Source: JANXQG01 sp037147235
GTDB taxonomy: Bacteria > Planctomycetota > Planctomycetia > Pirellulales > Thermoguttaceae
Direction: 5' to 3'
Assembly: GCA_037147235.1 (NCBI GenBank)
Contig: JBAWVO010000148.1
Span: 1 to 15,516 of the forward strand
DNA length: 15,516 nt
Shown here: positions 9,691-15,516 of the stretch, piece after piece
Layout: every line of letters starts with the position of its first letter
Numbering within the stretch: the stretch's first letter is position 1
Translations under genes and position numbers: made by a program
The notes under the pieces: generated by a model
Told to the model about the DNA's origin: nothing
Databases searched by the model: none
Seen by the model: only the letters and a program-made list of their open reading frames with translations

Positions 9691-10005
9691 AACCCTTCAA
9701 GGGATTGTCCTTACCCACATCTTTCGGCCGGCTAAGCGTCTTCATGGCCATTTATGGTCATTCCCGGCGCAGCCGGTATTAGGCCCGCCCTTTAGGGCGG
9801 GTTTTGGGACGACCGTGATCGACCGCCCCCGCGTCCCGACCGCCGTAGGCGGTCGGGACGCGGGGGGAATGGGAGGTTTTGGTCGTGTAACCCGTGCTAA
9901 AGCACGGGCCTAATACCGCCTTCGGCGGAAAAGGGGCATAAATGCCCCTCACATGATCGACCACCTTCTGCCTGAATTTTGGGTAAGGACAAGCCTTTCG
10001 GGGGA
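9691..10005. repeat. Large inverted element of paired covarying hairpins
   Basis: Two arms face each other. Each starts with TTGTCCTTACCCA (left 9705-9717; right 9980-9992 as the reverse complement). After a non-conserved spacer each arm carries three hairpins in the same order. Hairpin A is 9744-9761 (left) and 9933-9948 (right). Hairpin B is 9764-9776 and 9916-9928. Hairpin C is 9784-9801 and 9891-9908. B and C are joined by GGTATTAGGCCCG, identical in both arms. Between the arms lies a perfect 19-pair hairpin (9826-9866). Stem sequences differ between arms but pairing is kept. The element fills most of the gap between the YihY gene and rpmF. It could be a BIME- or MITE-like mobile repeat or a structured RNA; the inverted symmetry favours the first. 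Confidence 0.85.
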
Positions 10006-10090
10006 GTGGCCGTAGGGTGTGTGATGGCGATTCCTCTGCCGCTTCGGATGCTTCCATTTTCATGGCCGCCCAAAAACGCTCGCACACCGG

Positions 10091-10119
10091 TTGACAGAAC
10101 CTGCCGAAGAGCTTACGAT
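10091..10119 (+). promoter_or_regulatory. Sigma70-like promoter for the rpmF-fab cluster
   Basis: TTGACA (10091-10096) is a perfect -35. TACGAT (10114-10119) matches four of six -10 bases at the ideal 17-base spacing. The start of transcription would be near 10126, giving a leader of about 100 bases before rpmF. The box sits just outside the hairpin element. Confidence 0.5.
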
Positions 10120-10131
10120 ACCTGTTTCCCC

Positions 10132-10182
10132 CTGCTTGGTGAGCAGTCGCCTGGGCAAGCCTTTTTGAGCGTGGGGACGCTC
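10132..10182 (+). promoter_or_regulatory. Leader hairpins upstream of rpmF
   Basis: Downstream of the predicted promoter are CTGCT-TGGTG-AGCAG (10132-10146) and GAGCGT-GGGG-ACGCTC (10167-10182), a six-pair stem with a four-base loop. Ribosomal protein genes are often controlled through their leaders. That such control happens here is only inferred. Confidence 0.3.
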
Positions 10183-10224
10183 CCTCGACCAGTAACCGCC
10201 CCTAGGGAAGATGGATTCTCAATT

Positions 10225-10407
10225 ATGGCAGTTCCAAAACGCCGACATTCCAACGCCCGTACCAATAGTCGTCGTGCCAACCACGATAAAAAAGAGCCGC
10301 GGCACTTGACCTATTGCGCGCAGTGCAGCTCTGCTGTGCCACCGCACACCGTCTGCCCTAAGTGCGGGCATTATATGGGTCGCAAGGTCATCGACATCGA
10401 CTCCTAA
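10225..10407 (+). CDS. rpmF: Large ribosomal subunit protein bL32
   Basis: The product has 60 residues, the normal length for bL32, a component of the 50S subunit. The N-terminus MAVPKRRHSNARTNSRRANH is typical of the family. The second half has the four-cysteine zinc ribbon CAQC...CPKC (positions 31, 34, 44 and 47), so this is the zinc-binding form. I chose ATG 10225 because the family begins MAVPK; the longer in-frame extension runs into the hairpin element and is not protein-like. AGGGAA lies upstream of the start. fabD begins 52 bases downstream. The rpmF-fab arrangement is well known in other bacteria and couples ribosome and lipid synthesis. Confidence 0.96.
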   Translation: MAVPKRRHSNARTNSRRANHDKKEPRHLTYCAQCSSAVPPHTVCPKCGHYMGRKVIDIDS

Positions 10408-10459
10408 ACCGAAGCGGGAAGTCTTAAACCAAAACGGGCTTTACACGGAGGGGCTTGCG

Positions 10460-11368
10460 TTGAGCAAGATTGCCTTTTTGTTTCCAGGACAAGGTGCCCA
10501 GACTGTGGGCATGGGCCGGCGACTCGCCGAATCGCTCCCTGCTGCGCGGCGGTTATATGACCGCGCGCAGGAGCTTCTTGGCTATGACTTGGGCAAACTC
10601 TGTTTCGAGGGGCCGGCCGAAGTCCTCGACTCCACGATTTATAGTCAGCCCGCTTTGTTTGTTACCAGCCTAGCCGCCCTGGAATCGTTGCGGGCGCAGT
10701 CACCGGCCACCGTGCTTTCCTGTGAAGCGGCGGCCGGATTGAGCCTGGGCGAGTATACCGCCATGGTCTTCGCCGGCATCATGAACTTCGACGAAGGTCT
10801 GATGATGGTGCAGAAGCGCGGTGCCGCGATGCAAGAGGCTGCCGATGCCACACCCAGCGGTATGGTCACGATCCTCGGCCTGGATCGCGTTCAGGTTGAG
10901 GCCCTCTGCGAGCAGGCGCGGCAGGGCGAGATCTTGCAAATCGCCAATTTGCTTTGTCCCGACATGCTCGTTGTTTCCGGCACCAACGGTGCCTGTTTGC
11001 GGGCGGCCGAGCTAGCCCCGAAAATGGGTGCGATGAAGGCCGTTCCCCTGGCCGTGGCAGGCGCATTTCACACCAAAATCATGTGTCCGGCCGACGAGCG
11101 CTGTGCCGAGGCCCTGGCCGAAGTCCACATGCAAGCCCCGAAAATCACCGTGATTTTCAACGTCGATGCCCAGCCGCACGACGATCCGGAAGATATTCGT
11201 CGCCTGATGGTCAAGCAGATCATCAACCCGGTCCGCTGGGAGGAGTCGATGCGTTACCTGCTGGCCCAGGGCTTCGACCAGTTCTACGAAGTTGGCCCGG
11301 GGCGCGTTCTGCGGAGCCTGCTCCGCCGCATTGCTCGTAAAGTGGAATGTCAGAGCGTGGATGTGTGA
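10460..11368 (+). CDS. fabD: Malonyl-CoA:ACP transacylase FabD
   Basis: The product has 302 residues. FabD transfers malonyl from CoA to the phosphopantetheine of AcpP, supplying the two-carbon donor for fatty-acid elongation in the cytosol. Family motifs are FPGQGAQ (8-14), the nucleophile S95 in GLSLGEY, R120 in QKRGAA, and the catalytic H204 in GAFHTKIM. The residue before the active serine is Leu (GLSLGEY), where most bacterial enzymes have His (GHSLGEY). The start is TTG, supported by a strong GGAGGGG site six bases upstream and by the family N-terminus (KIAFLFPGQGAQ). plsX and fabH, which often separate rpmF from fabD, are missing. fabG follows after 78 bases containing a heptamer repeat. 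Confidence 0.96.
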   Translation: MSKIAFLFPGQGAQTVGMGRRLAESLPAARRLYDRAQELLGYDLGKLCFEGPAEVLDSTIYSQPALFVTSLAALESLRAQSPATVLSCEAAAGLSLGEYTAMVFAGIMNFDEGLMMVQKRGAAMQEAADATPSGMVTILGLDRVQVEALCEQARQGEILQIANLLCPDMLVVSGTNGACLRAAELAPKMGAMKAVPLAVAGAFHTKIMCPADERCAEALAEVHMQAPKITVIFNVDAQPHDDPEDIRRLMVKQIINPVRWEESMRYLLAQGFDQFYEVGPGRVLRSLLRRIARKVECQSVDV

Positions 11369-11371
11369 AAA

Positions 11372-11427
11372 TAGGAGTTAGGAGTTAGGAGTTAGGAGTT
11401 AGGAGTTAGAAGTTAGAACTGAGAACT
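11372..11427 (+). repeat. Heptanucleotide tandem repeat (TAGGAGT)n
   Basis: Five perfect TAGGAGT units (11372-11406) are followed by three degenerate ones (TAGAAGT, TAGAACT, GAGAACT). The tract begins three bases after the fabD stop and ends 19 bases before the fabG ATG. Each unit contains AGGAG, so the transcript would carry a series of Shine-Dalgarno-like cores. Similar short tandem heptamers are known from cyanobacterial genomes. Confidence 0.9.
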
Positions 11428-11446
11428 GCGTACTCGGAGTCCACGA

Positions 11447-12214
11447 ATGTCAGAAGCGAAGAAACGAATCGAAGTTGACCTGAGCGGTCGCATTGCCCTC
11501 GTCACGGGGGCCGCTCGTGGGCTGGGCCGTTGCTTTGCCGTCGATTTGGCCGCTGCGGGTGCCAAGGTCGCGTGTGTCGATATCAATACAGAAACCCTCG
11601 CCGAGACGATTTCCGCGATCCAGGCCGCCGGCGGCACCGCGCACCCGATTGCAGCCGACGTGACCAATTCTCAGCGTGTTGACGAAGCGGTCGACGAGGT
11701 CGTCAAACTCTGGGGTGGACTGGACATTCTCGTTAATAACGCCGGCATCACCCGCGACAACCTGATCATGCGGATGAAAGACGATCAGTGGGATGCTGTT
11801 TTGAACATTAATCTCAAGGGCACTTTCCTCTTCACGCGCGCGGCCGCGCGGCCGCTGTGCAAGTCGAAGTACGGCCGAATCATCAACATTGCCAGCGTCT
11901 CGGGCCTGATGGGCAATCCGGGCCAGGCCAACTATTCGGCCTCCAAGGCAGGTGTTATTGGCCTGACGCGGACCATTTCTCGTGAATTGGCCGGGCGGAG
12001 CGTGACGGTCAACGCCGTCGCTCCCGGCTTCATCGTCACGGAAATGACTGCCAAGCTGGGTGCGGAGCTGTTAGAAAAAATTAAAGAAGAAATTCCCTTG
12101 AAGCGGTTGGGCCTGCCCCAGGACGTTTCCGATGCCGTGCTTTTTCTGGCCAGCGATGCGGCAGAATTTATTACCGGTCAGGTGCTTACCGTAGATGGTG
12201 GGCTGACGGTATAA
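11447..12214 (+). CDS. fabG: 3-oxoacyl-ACP reductase FabG
   Basis: The product has 255 residues, a short-chain dehydrogenase that reduces beta-ketoacyl-ACP with NADPH in the elongation cycle. The nucleotide-binding motif is TGAARGLG (20-27), followed by DV at 71-72 and NNAG (97-100). The catalytic set is N122, S150, Y163 and K167 (YSASK). VAPGFIVTEM (191-200) and the C-terminal GQVLTVDGG (244-252) are typical. It ends closely like E. coli FabG. The first ten residues (MSEAKKRIEV) are a short extension before the first beta-strand. No Shine-Dalgarno site is obvious immediately before the ATG; GGAG occurs about 11 bases upstream. Its place between fabD and acpP supports FabG and not another SDR enzyme. 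Confidence 0.95.
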   Translation: MSEAKKRIEVDLSGRIALVTGAARGLGRCFAVDLAAAGAKVACVDINTETLAETISAIQAAGGTAHPIAADVTNSQRVDEAVDEVVKLWGGLDILVNNAGITRDNLIMRMKDDQWDAVLNINLKGTFLFTRAAARPLCKSKYGRIINIASVSGLMGNPGQANYSASKAGVIGLTRTISRELAGRSVTVNAVAPGFIVTEMTAKLGAELLEKIKEEIPLKRLGLPQDVSDAVLFLASDAAEFITGQVLTVDGGLTV

Positions 12215-12245
12215 TTTGTTTCTAGTAGAAACACCAAGAGAGATA

Positions 12246-12274
12246 TAGACACCGAACGAAAAATTCGCTATACC
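12246..12274 (+). promoter_or_regulatory. Candidate internal promoter for acpP
   Basis: TAGACA (12246-12251; five of six -35 bases) and TATACC (12269-12274; four of six -10 bases) are separated by exactly 17 bases in the 157-base fabG-acpP gap. A dedicated promoter fits the high ACP level cells usually need, but that link is inferred. Confidence 0.4.
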
Positions 12275-12299
12275 TGTCATGGTTCGATGAGAAAAAGGC

Positions 12300-12341
12300 C
12301 GGGTGAGATTTTCGGATCGGTTCTGGAAGTTCCCTCACCCG
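12300..12341 (+). promoter_or_regulatory. Leader stem upstream of the acpP ribosome-binding site
   Basis: CGGGTGAG (12300-12307) pairs perfectly with CTCACCCG (12334-12341), enclosing 26 bases. The stem ends about 15 bases before the AGGAGG of acpP. It could stabilise the transcript or set ribosome access. There is no T-run, so it is not a terminator. Confidence 0.4.
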
Positions 12342-12371
12342 TTATATTGTGTTAACCAGGAGGAGCCTCAG

Positions 12372-12629
12372 GTGGCCTCAGTTGAAGAACGTGTGATTGA
12401 TATTGTTGCCGAGCAGCTTGGCCAGAGTAAAGATCTGATTACCCGAGATACGTCGTTCGTCAATGATCTAGGGGCGGATAGCCTCGATACGGTCGAATTG
12501 GTGATGGAACTCGAAGAAGAGTTCGACATTAACATCCCTGATGAGGCCGCGGAAAAGATTCAGACGGTCGGACAGGCAGTAGACCACATCAAGAATGCCG
12601 TCGCCAGTGGCGAAACCTCGGCAAGTTGA
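12372..12629 (+). CDS. acpP: Acyl carrier protein AcpP
   Basis: The product has 85 residues, slightly longer than E. coli ACP because of a short tail (GETSAS). It carries the growing acyl chain on phosphopantetheine attached to S37 in GADSLDTVELVM (34-45), the invariant ACP signature. It is highly acidic and helical (EELxxEFDINIPDEAAE). I chose the GTG at 12372 because AGGAGG lies about eight bases upstream and the family N-terminus begins SVEERV. The frame stays open further upstream to 12303, but that part is the leader stem region and is not protein-like. It follows fabG and precedes fabF, a common order. Confidence 0.95.
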   Translation: MASVEERVIDIVAEQLGQSKDLITRDTSFVNDLGADSLDTVELVMELEEEFDINIPDEAAEKIQTVGQAVDHIKNAVASGETSAS

Positions 12630-12720
12630 TGTCTAAACTGGGAACAGTAAAGAATAATACGAACCTCTCCCTATTGCTACGCTTTGAATTACTTCAATCC
12701 GTGCAGAGTATAAGGTGTCC

Positions 12721-13974
12721 ATGAAGCGGCGTGTCGTGGTAACTGGTTTAGGTGCGGTCACTCCGCTTGGCTGCCAGGTCGCGGAGGTTTGGACTCGGGT
12801 TTGCAACGGCGAAAGCGGGGTTGCCCCGCTGCGCTGTTTTGACACGACCAAATACCGGGTTCGGTTCGGTGGGGAAGTCTCCGGTTGGTCGGTTGCCGGC
12901 TACATCGAACCCCGTGATGAAAAGAAACTTGATCGTTTCACGCAGTTTGCCATCGTGGCCGCGATTGACGCAGTCAAGGACTCGGGGATTGACTTCTCCA
13001 AGTACGACCCGTTCCGTTCCGGCGTGATGATCGGTTCGGGCATCGGCGGACTGTGGGAGATCGAGACTCAGACGGAGCGGCTTCTGACGAAGGGTCCGGA
13101 CAAGGTCTCGGTCTTTACCATTCCGAAGCTGATCGCCAACTCGGCCAGCGGCCAGGTGTCGATTCAATGGGGACTGCGCGGTCCCAACGAGTGCATCGTC
13201 ACGGCCTGCGCCAGTGCGGCCAATTCGATTGGTCAGGCGTTTCGCACGATTCAGTACGGCGATGCCGACGTAATGGTCACCGGCGGTAGCGAGGCGGCGG
13301 TTACCCGCATGGGCTTGGCCGGCTTTGCTGCAATGCGCGCTTTGTCGGAGCGCAACGATGACCCTCCGCGCGCCAGTCGTCCTTTTGACCGCGAACGTGA
13401 CGGTTTCGTCCTGAGCGAAGGGGCCGGCATCCTCATCCTTGAGGAATTGGAGCACGCCAAGGCCCGCGGGGCAAATATCTACGGCGAGATTCTCGGCTAT
13501 GGCATGAGCGCCGACGGTAGCCACATTACCGCGCCGGACAAGGACGGCATCGGTGCCGCCCATGCCATGCGGTTGGCCGTTCGCGATGCCGGCATTGACC
13601 CCACTGAGGTCGGGTATATCAACGCCCACGGCACCAGCACCCCGCTAGGCGACGCAGCCGAGACTTCGGCCATTAAGTCGGTCTTTGGGGAGCACGCCTA
13701 TAAGTTGAGCGTTTCCAGCACGAAGAGCCAGTTGGGGCACCTCTTGGGTGCCAGCGGCGGCGTCGAGCTGATTTTCTCGATCCTGGCCATTCGCGACGGC
13801 CTGATCCCCCCCACGATCAACTACACCACACCCGATCCAACCTGCGATTTGGACTACACACCCAATCAGGCCCGGCAGCGGCAGATTCACGTCGCCATGT
13901 CCAATAGCTTCGGTTTCGGCGGGCACAACGGCTCACTGGTCGTTGGCCGGCTGAGGAACGGAATTCCAGAATGA
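12721..13974 (+). CDS. fabF: 3-oxoacyl-ACP synthase II FabF
   Basis: The product has 417 residues. FabF condenses malonyl-ACP with acyl-ACP during chain elongation. The Cys-His-His triad is visible: C163 in TACASAANS, H303 in NAHGTSTPLGD, and H340 in SQLGHLLGASG, with K335 nearby. SFGFGGHN (396-403) near the C-terminus is typical. The start is either ATG 12721, preceded by AAGG five bases upstream, or an in-frame GTG at 12715 adding two residues; ATG gives the usual family N-terminus MKRRVVVTGLG. It is 91 bases downstream of acpP with no terminator between. After its stop there is a palindromic repeat and then kdsC, so it is probably the last fab gene of the cluster. Confidence 0.96.
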   Translation: MKRRVVVTGLGAVTPLGCQVAEVWTRVCNGESGVAPLRCFDTTKYRVRFGGEVSGWSVAGYIEPRDEKKLDRFTQFAIVAAIDAVKDSGIDFSKYDPFRSGVMIGSGIGGLWEIETQTERLLTKGPDKVSVFTIPKLIANSASGQVSIQWGLRGPNECIVTACASAANSIGQAFRTIQYGDADVMVTGGSEAAVTRMGLAGFAAMRALSERNDDPPRASRPFDRERDGFVLSEGAGILILEELEHAKARGANIYGEILGYGMSADGSHITAPDKDGIGAAHAMRLAVRDAGIDPTEVGYINAHGTSTPLGDAAETSAIKSVFGEHAYKLSVSSTKSQLGHLLGASGGVELIFSILAIRDGLIPPTINYTTPDPTCDLDYTPNQARQRQIHVAMSNSFGFGGHNGSLVVGRLRNGIPE

Positions 13975-13993
13975 CCACCCGGCAGATTACTAG

Positions 13994-14054
13994 GTAGGTC
14001 AGGCTTTCTAGCCTGACGGCGTCGGACAAAGTCGGGCTGGAAAGCCTGACCTAC
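13994..14054. repeat. Inverted pair of GTAGGTCAGGCTTTCTAGCCTGAC units
   Basis: The left unit (13994-14017) and the right unit (14031-14054, inverted) match at 22 of 24 positions. Each is itself a hairpin: GTCAGGCT-TTCT-AGCCTGAC on the left. On the minus strand it reads VGQAFQPD...ARKPDLP, a peptide I associate with spurious planctomycete annotations. It separates fabF from kdsC and may act as a transcript-end structure, but it lacks a T-run. Confidence 0.85.
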
Positions 14055-14153
14055 AACAGTTTGAATATTTTGGCGGGTGGTTGTTCCAGAATAAGAACTC
14101 ATCGCGCTCCCTTGTGATGTTTTTCCCCAGCCCCCAGCCCCTGCCCTCTGCCC

Positions 14154-14672
14154 ATGACTCTCGAAGAACGCTGCCGATCGATCACCTTGCTGTTGTCGGA
14201 CGTCGATGGCGTACTGACCAACGGCCAGATTACGCTGGATAACCAGGGCATCGAATCGAAAGCCTTTCACGTCCGCGACGGGATGGGCATCAAACTCTGG
14301 CAGAAGGCCGGATTCCAGTTCGGCATGATCACTCTTCGCAGCACCCAGAGCCTGAAGGTCCGGGCGGCAGAGTTGGGCATTGAGATCCTCCGCCAAGGTG
14401 TGCCCGACAAGCTCACGGTGCTGAAACAGATCCTGGCGGAATTGAAACTTACCCGAGACCGCGTTTGCTACCTGGGCGACGACTTGCCCGACCTGCCAGT
14501 GATCCGCGCCGTCGGACTCGGGATCGCCGTACCCGACGCTTGCAGTGAGGTCCGCCAAGCGGCGCATTATACGACCCAAGAACGCGGCGGTGGTGGGGCT
14601 GTTCGCGAGGTGATTGAACTGATCCTCAAGGCCCAGTGCCGATGGACCGACGTGATTCAAACCTATTTGTAG
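14154..14672 (+). CDS. kdsC: KdsC-type HAD phosphatase (KDO 8-phosphate phosphatase)
   Basis: The product has 172 residues, the usual size for a KdsC-type HAD phosphatase without a cap domain. These enzymes form tetramers and hydrolyse KDO 8-phosphate in lipopolysaccharide core synthesis. Motif I is SDVDGVLTNG with the nucleophile D16 and D18. Motif II is MITLRS (58-63), where T60 is kept but the usual TGR is TLR. K86 is in PDK and motif III is GDDLPDLP (108-115). RGGGGAVREVIELIL (144-158) matches the family C-terminus. The start fits the family. The upstream bases are C-rich and show no Shine-Dalgarno site. pyrE starts 10 bases after the stop, so the two are probably co-transcribed. A related sugar-phosphate substrate is possible, since no other kds gene is present here. 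Confidence 0.88.
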   Translation: MTLEERCRSITLLLSDVDGVLTNGQITLDNQGIESKAFHVRDGMGIKLWQKAGFQFGMITLRSTQSLKVRAAELGIEILRQGVPDKLTVLKQILAELKLTRDRVCYLGDDLPDLPVIRAVGLGIAVPDACSEVRQAAHYTTQERGGGGAVREVIELILKAQCRWTDVIQTYL

Positions 14673-14682
14673 GACTGTTTCC

Positions 14683-15243
14683 ATGTACGACAAAAACGCC
14701 CTAATCGCCCTCTTCCGCCAAAAGGCTCTCAAGTTTGGTCAGTTCACGCTCGCCTCCGGCAAGCAGGCTTCCTATTACCTCGACGGCAAACAGGTGACGC
14801 TCGACGCCCACGGTGCCCGGCTCGTGGCCGAAGGTATTTTGGATTTGCTCGTGGCGGCAGGGCCGATGCCGGCGGCGGTGGGCGGGATGTCGATCGGCGC
14901 CGACCCGATCACGGCGGCCGTGGTCACGATGTCGGCCGTTCGCGGCACGCCGATCACCGGCTTCATGGTCCGCAAGGAATCGAAGGGCCACGGCACCAAC
15001 CGTCATATTGAAGGGCCAGTGCAGCCGGGCTGTGATGTGGTCATCGTCGAAGACGTGGTTACTACCGGCGGATCGTCCCTTCAGGCTATCGAGCGCTGCG
15101 AGGCATTTGGGCTGAAGATCGTCCGTGTTGTTGCCGTCATCGACCGCATGGAAGGCGGTGCCGAAGCATTCACCCAAAGAGGTTATCCGTTTGCCAGCCT
15201 ACTGACGATTCGCGATTTTGGAATCGAACCGCCGGCGGAATAG
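14683..15243 (+). CDS. pyrE: Orotate phosphoribosyltransferase PyrE
   Basis: The product has 186 residues. PyrE joins orotate to PRPP to form orotidine 5'-phosphate in de novo pyrimidine synthesis. The N-terminal motif FTLASGKQASYYLDGK (21-36) is diagnostic. The flexible catalytic loop is RKESKGHGTNRHIEG (97-111), with K98, K101 and H103. The PRPP motif is VVIVEDVVTTGGSS (119-132), with E123 and D124. The C-terminus is shorter than the 213-residue E. coli enzyme and fits the shorter forms found in many bacteria. GGA lies nine bases before the ATG. It is translated right after kdsC; pyrF is not in the window. Confidence 0.96.
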   Translation: MYDKNALIALFRQKALKFGQFTLASGKQASYYLDGKQVTLDAHGARLVAEGILDLLVAAGPMPAAVGGMSIGADPITAAVVTMSAVRGTPITGFMVRKESKGHGTNRHIEGPVQPGCDVVIVEDVVTTGGSSLQAIERCEAFGLKIVRVVAVIDRMEGGAEAFTQRGYPFASLLTIRDFGIEPPAE

Positions 15244-15274
15244 CGAATCGCCATGCCCTACCGAACCGACAGCA

Positions 15275-15305
15275 GTAGGGTGGGCCGAGCGCAGCGAGTC
15301 CCACC
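15275..15305. repeat. Single GTAGGGTGGGCCGAGCGCAGCGAGTCCCACC repeat unit
   Basis: A 31-base unit, partly self-complementary (GGTGGG...CCCACC). It is closely related to the left arm at 141-171, sharing GTAGGGTGG and GAGCGCAGCGAG. It lies between pyrE and the last gene. Confidence 0.75.
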
Positions 15306-15413
15306 CGTCTGCACACAGAACCGGAAGAGCCATTTTCTCTTCATTCGCCAGATTCGGGTATACTGGCACCTATCTGGCTCGCGAACTGAGTCCTCTTTCT
15401 TCCGGGAACCATC

Positions 15414-15516
15414 ATGCCGCTTGGAATCCGACCGATCAACGATTTCGCCTTCAAGAAGACCTTTGGGACGGCGGAGAACCGTGTCGCCTTGATCAGCCTG
15501 CTCAACGCGATTCTCG
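15414..15516 (+). CDS. Rpn/PD-(D/E)XK nuclease family transposase, 5' end only
   Basis: Only the first 34 codons are in the window. The product begins MPLGIRPINDFAFKKTFGT and continues NRVALISLLNAIL. This matches the start of Rpn-family proteins (PD-(D/E)XK nuclease family transposase, recombination-promoting nuclease), in which an initial D-F-A-FK-K/RTFG segment and a leucine-rich helix are typical. The start is supported by GGGAA about eight bases upstream of the ATG. The catalytic residues lie beyond the window edge, so activity cannot be judged. Such genes are often multi-copy and mobile-associated, which fits the repeat-rich surroundings. Confidence 0.8.
   Translation, partial: MPLGIRPINDFAFKKTFGTAENRVALISLLNAIL

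Noticed and set aside
9784..9948. CRISPR-like array of repeated hairpins
   Set aside because: Units are not direct repeats with uniform spacers; they form an inverted pair of ordered hairpins, and no cas genes are present.
9979..10224. In-frame N-terminal extension of rpmF starting at 9979
   Set aside because: bL32 proteins begin MAVPK; the extension is encoded by the hairpin element and the leader.
12218..12232. GTTTCTAGTAGAAAC after the fabG stop as a terminator
   Set aside because: The stem is only five pairs with a realistic loop, AT-rich, and no T-run follows.
12303..12371. Upstream extension of acpP with an apparent start at 12303
   Set aside because: It is encoded by the leader stem, and AGGAGG directly precedes the GTG at 12372.
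12684..12714. TTGAAT and TATAAG as a promoter for fabF
   Set aside because: The spacing is 19 bases and the -10 would lie only six bases before the ATG, implying a leaderless transcript; more likely fabF is read from upstream.
14124..14153. C-rich stretch before kdsC as a regulatory site
   Set aside because: It is simple low-complexity sequence with no recognisable operator or ribosome-binding element.
13887..14732. Long minus-strand frame of 281 codons across fabF, kdsC and pyrE ends
   Set aside because: It is antisense to kdsC and includes the translated repeat peptide VGQAFQPD; the opposite strand carries clear family motifs.

Overview
The window looks like a chromosomal segment from a planctomycete (Planctomycetota, probably near the Pirellulales). 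This is inferred from family recognition, not from a search. The clues are a PEP-CTERM protein of beta-propeller repeats, a DUF3365-type haem-binding hybrid histidine kinase, a hypothetical protein of a type I associate with planctomycetes (ending RGDGTGEAVLWE), weak or absent Shine-Dalgarno sites at several genes, and many short palindromic repeats between genes, some of which read through as the peptide VGQAFQPD on one strand.

Layout. 1-662 is mostly non-coding, with an inverted-repeat element (141-227) and one possible 54-codon minus-strand ORF (248-412). 663-1361 encodes the planctomycete-type hypothetical protein. 1770-2726 encodes a secreted PEP-CTERM beta-propeller protein. 2727-3435 holds a 68-bp near-perfect palindrome and a frameshifted minus-strand gene remnant. 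On the minus strand follow mutS (3436-6027) and a membrane hybrid histidine kinase (6350-8503). A YihY/BrkB membrane protein (8763-9662) diverges from the kinase.

After an unusual 300-bp multi-hairpin inverted element (9691-10005) comes a fatty-acid synthesis cluster on the plus strand: rpmF (L32), fabD, fabG, acpP, fabF. FabD loads malonyl groups onto the acyl carrier protein AcpP, FabF condenses them with the growing acyl chain and FabG reduces the beta-keto product. plsX and fabH, often found between rpmF and fabD in other bacteria, are absent here. Candidate promoters precede rpmF and acpP. A kdsC-like phosphatase and pyrE follow as a closely spaced pair, and the window ends inside an Rpn/PD-(D/E)XK transposase-nuclease family gene.

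The most interesting signal is not a protein. The element at 9691-10005 has two inverted arms, each carrying the same three consecutive hairpins. The stems differ between the arms by compensatory base-pair changes, and the arms meet at a perfect 19-bp hairpin. Three other gaps (141-227, 8609-8686, 13994-14054) hold unrelated sequences built on a similar plan: an inverted pair of short self-complementary units. This resembles the REP/BIME arrangement of enterobacteria. One repeat of the same general style has been translated in frame inside the ATPase domain of the histidine kinase.
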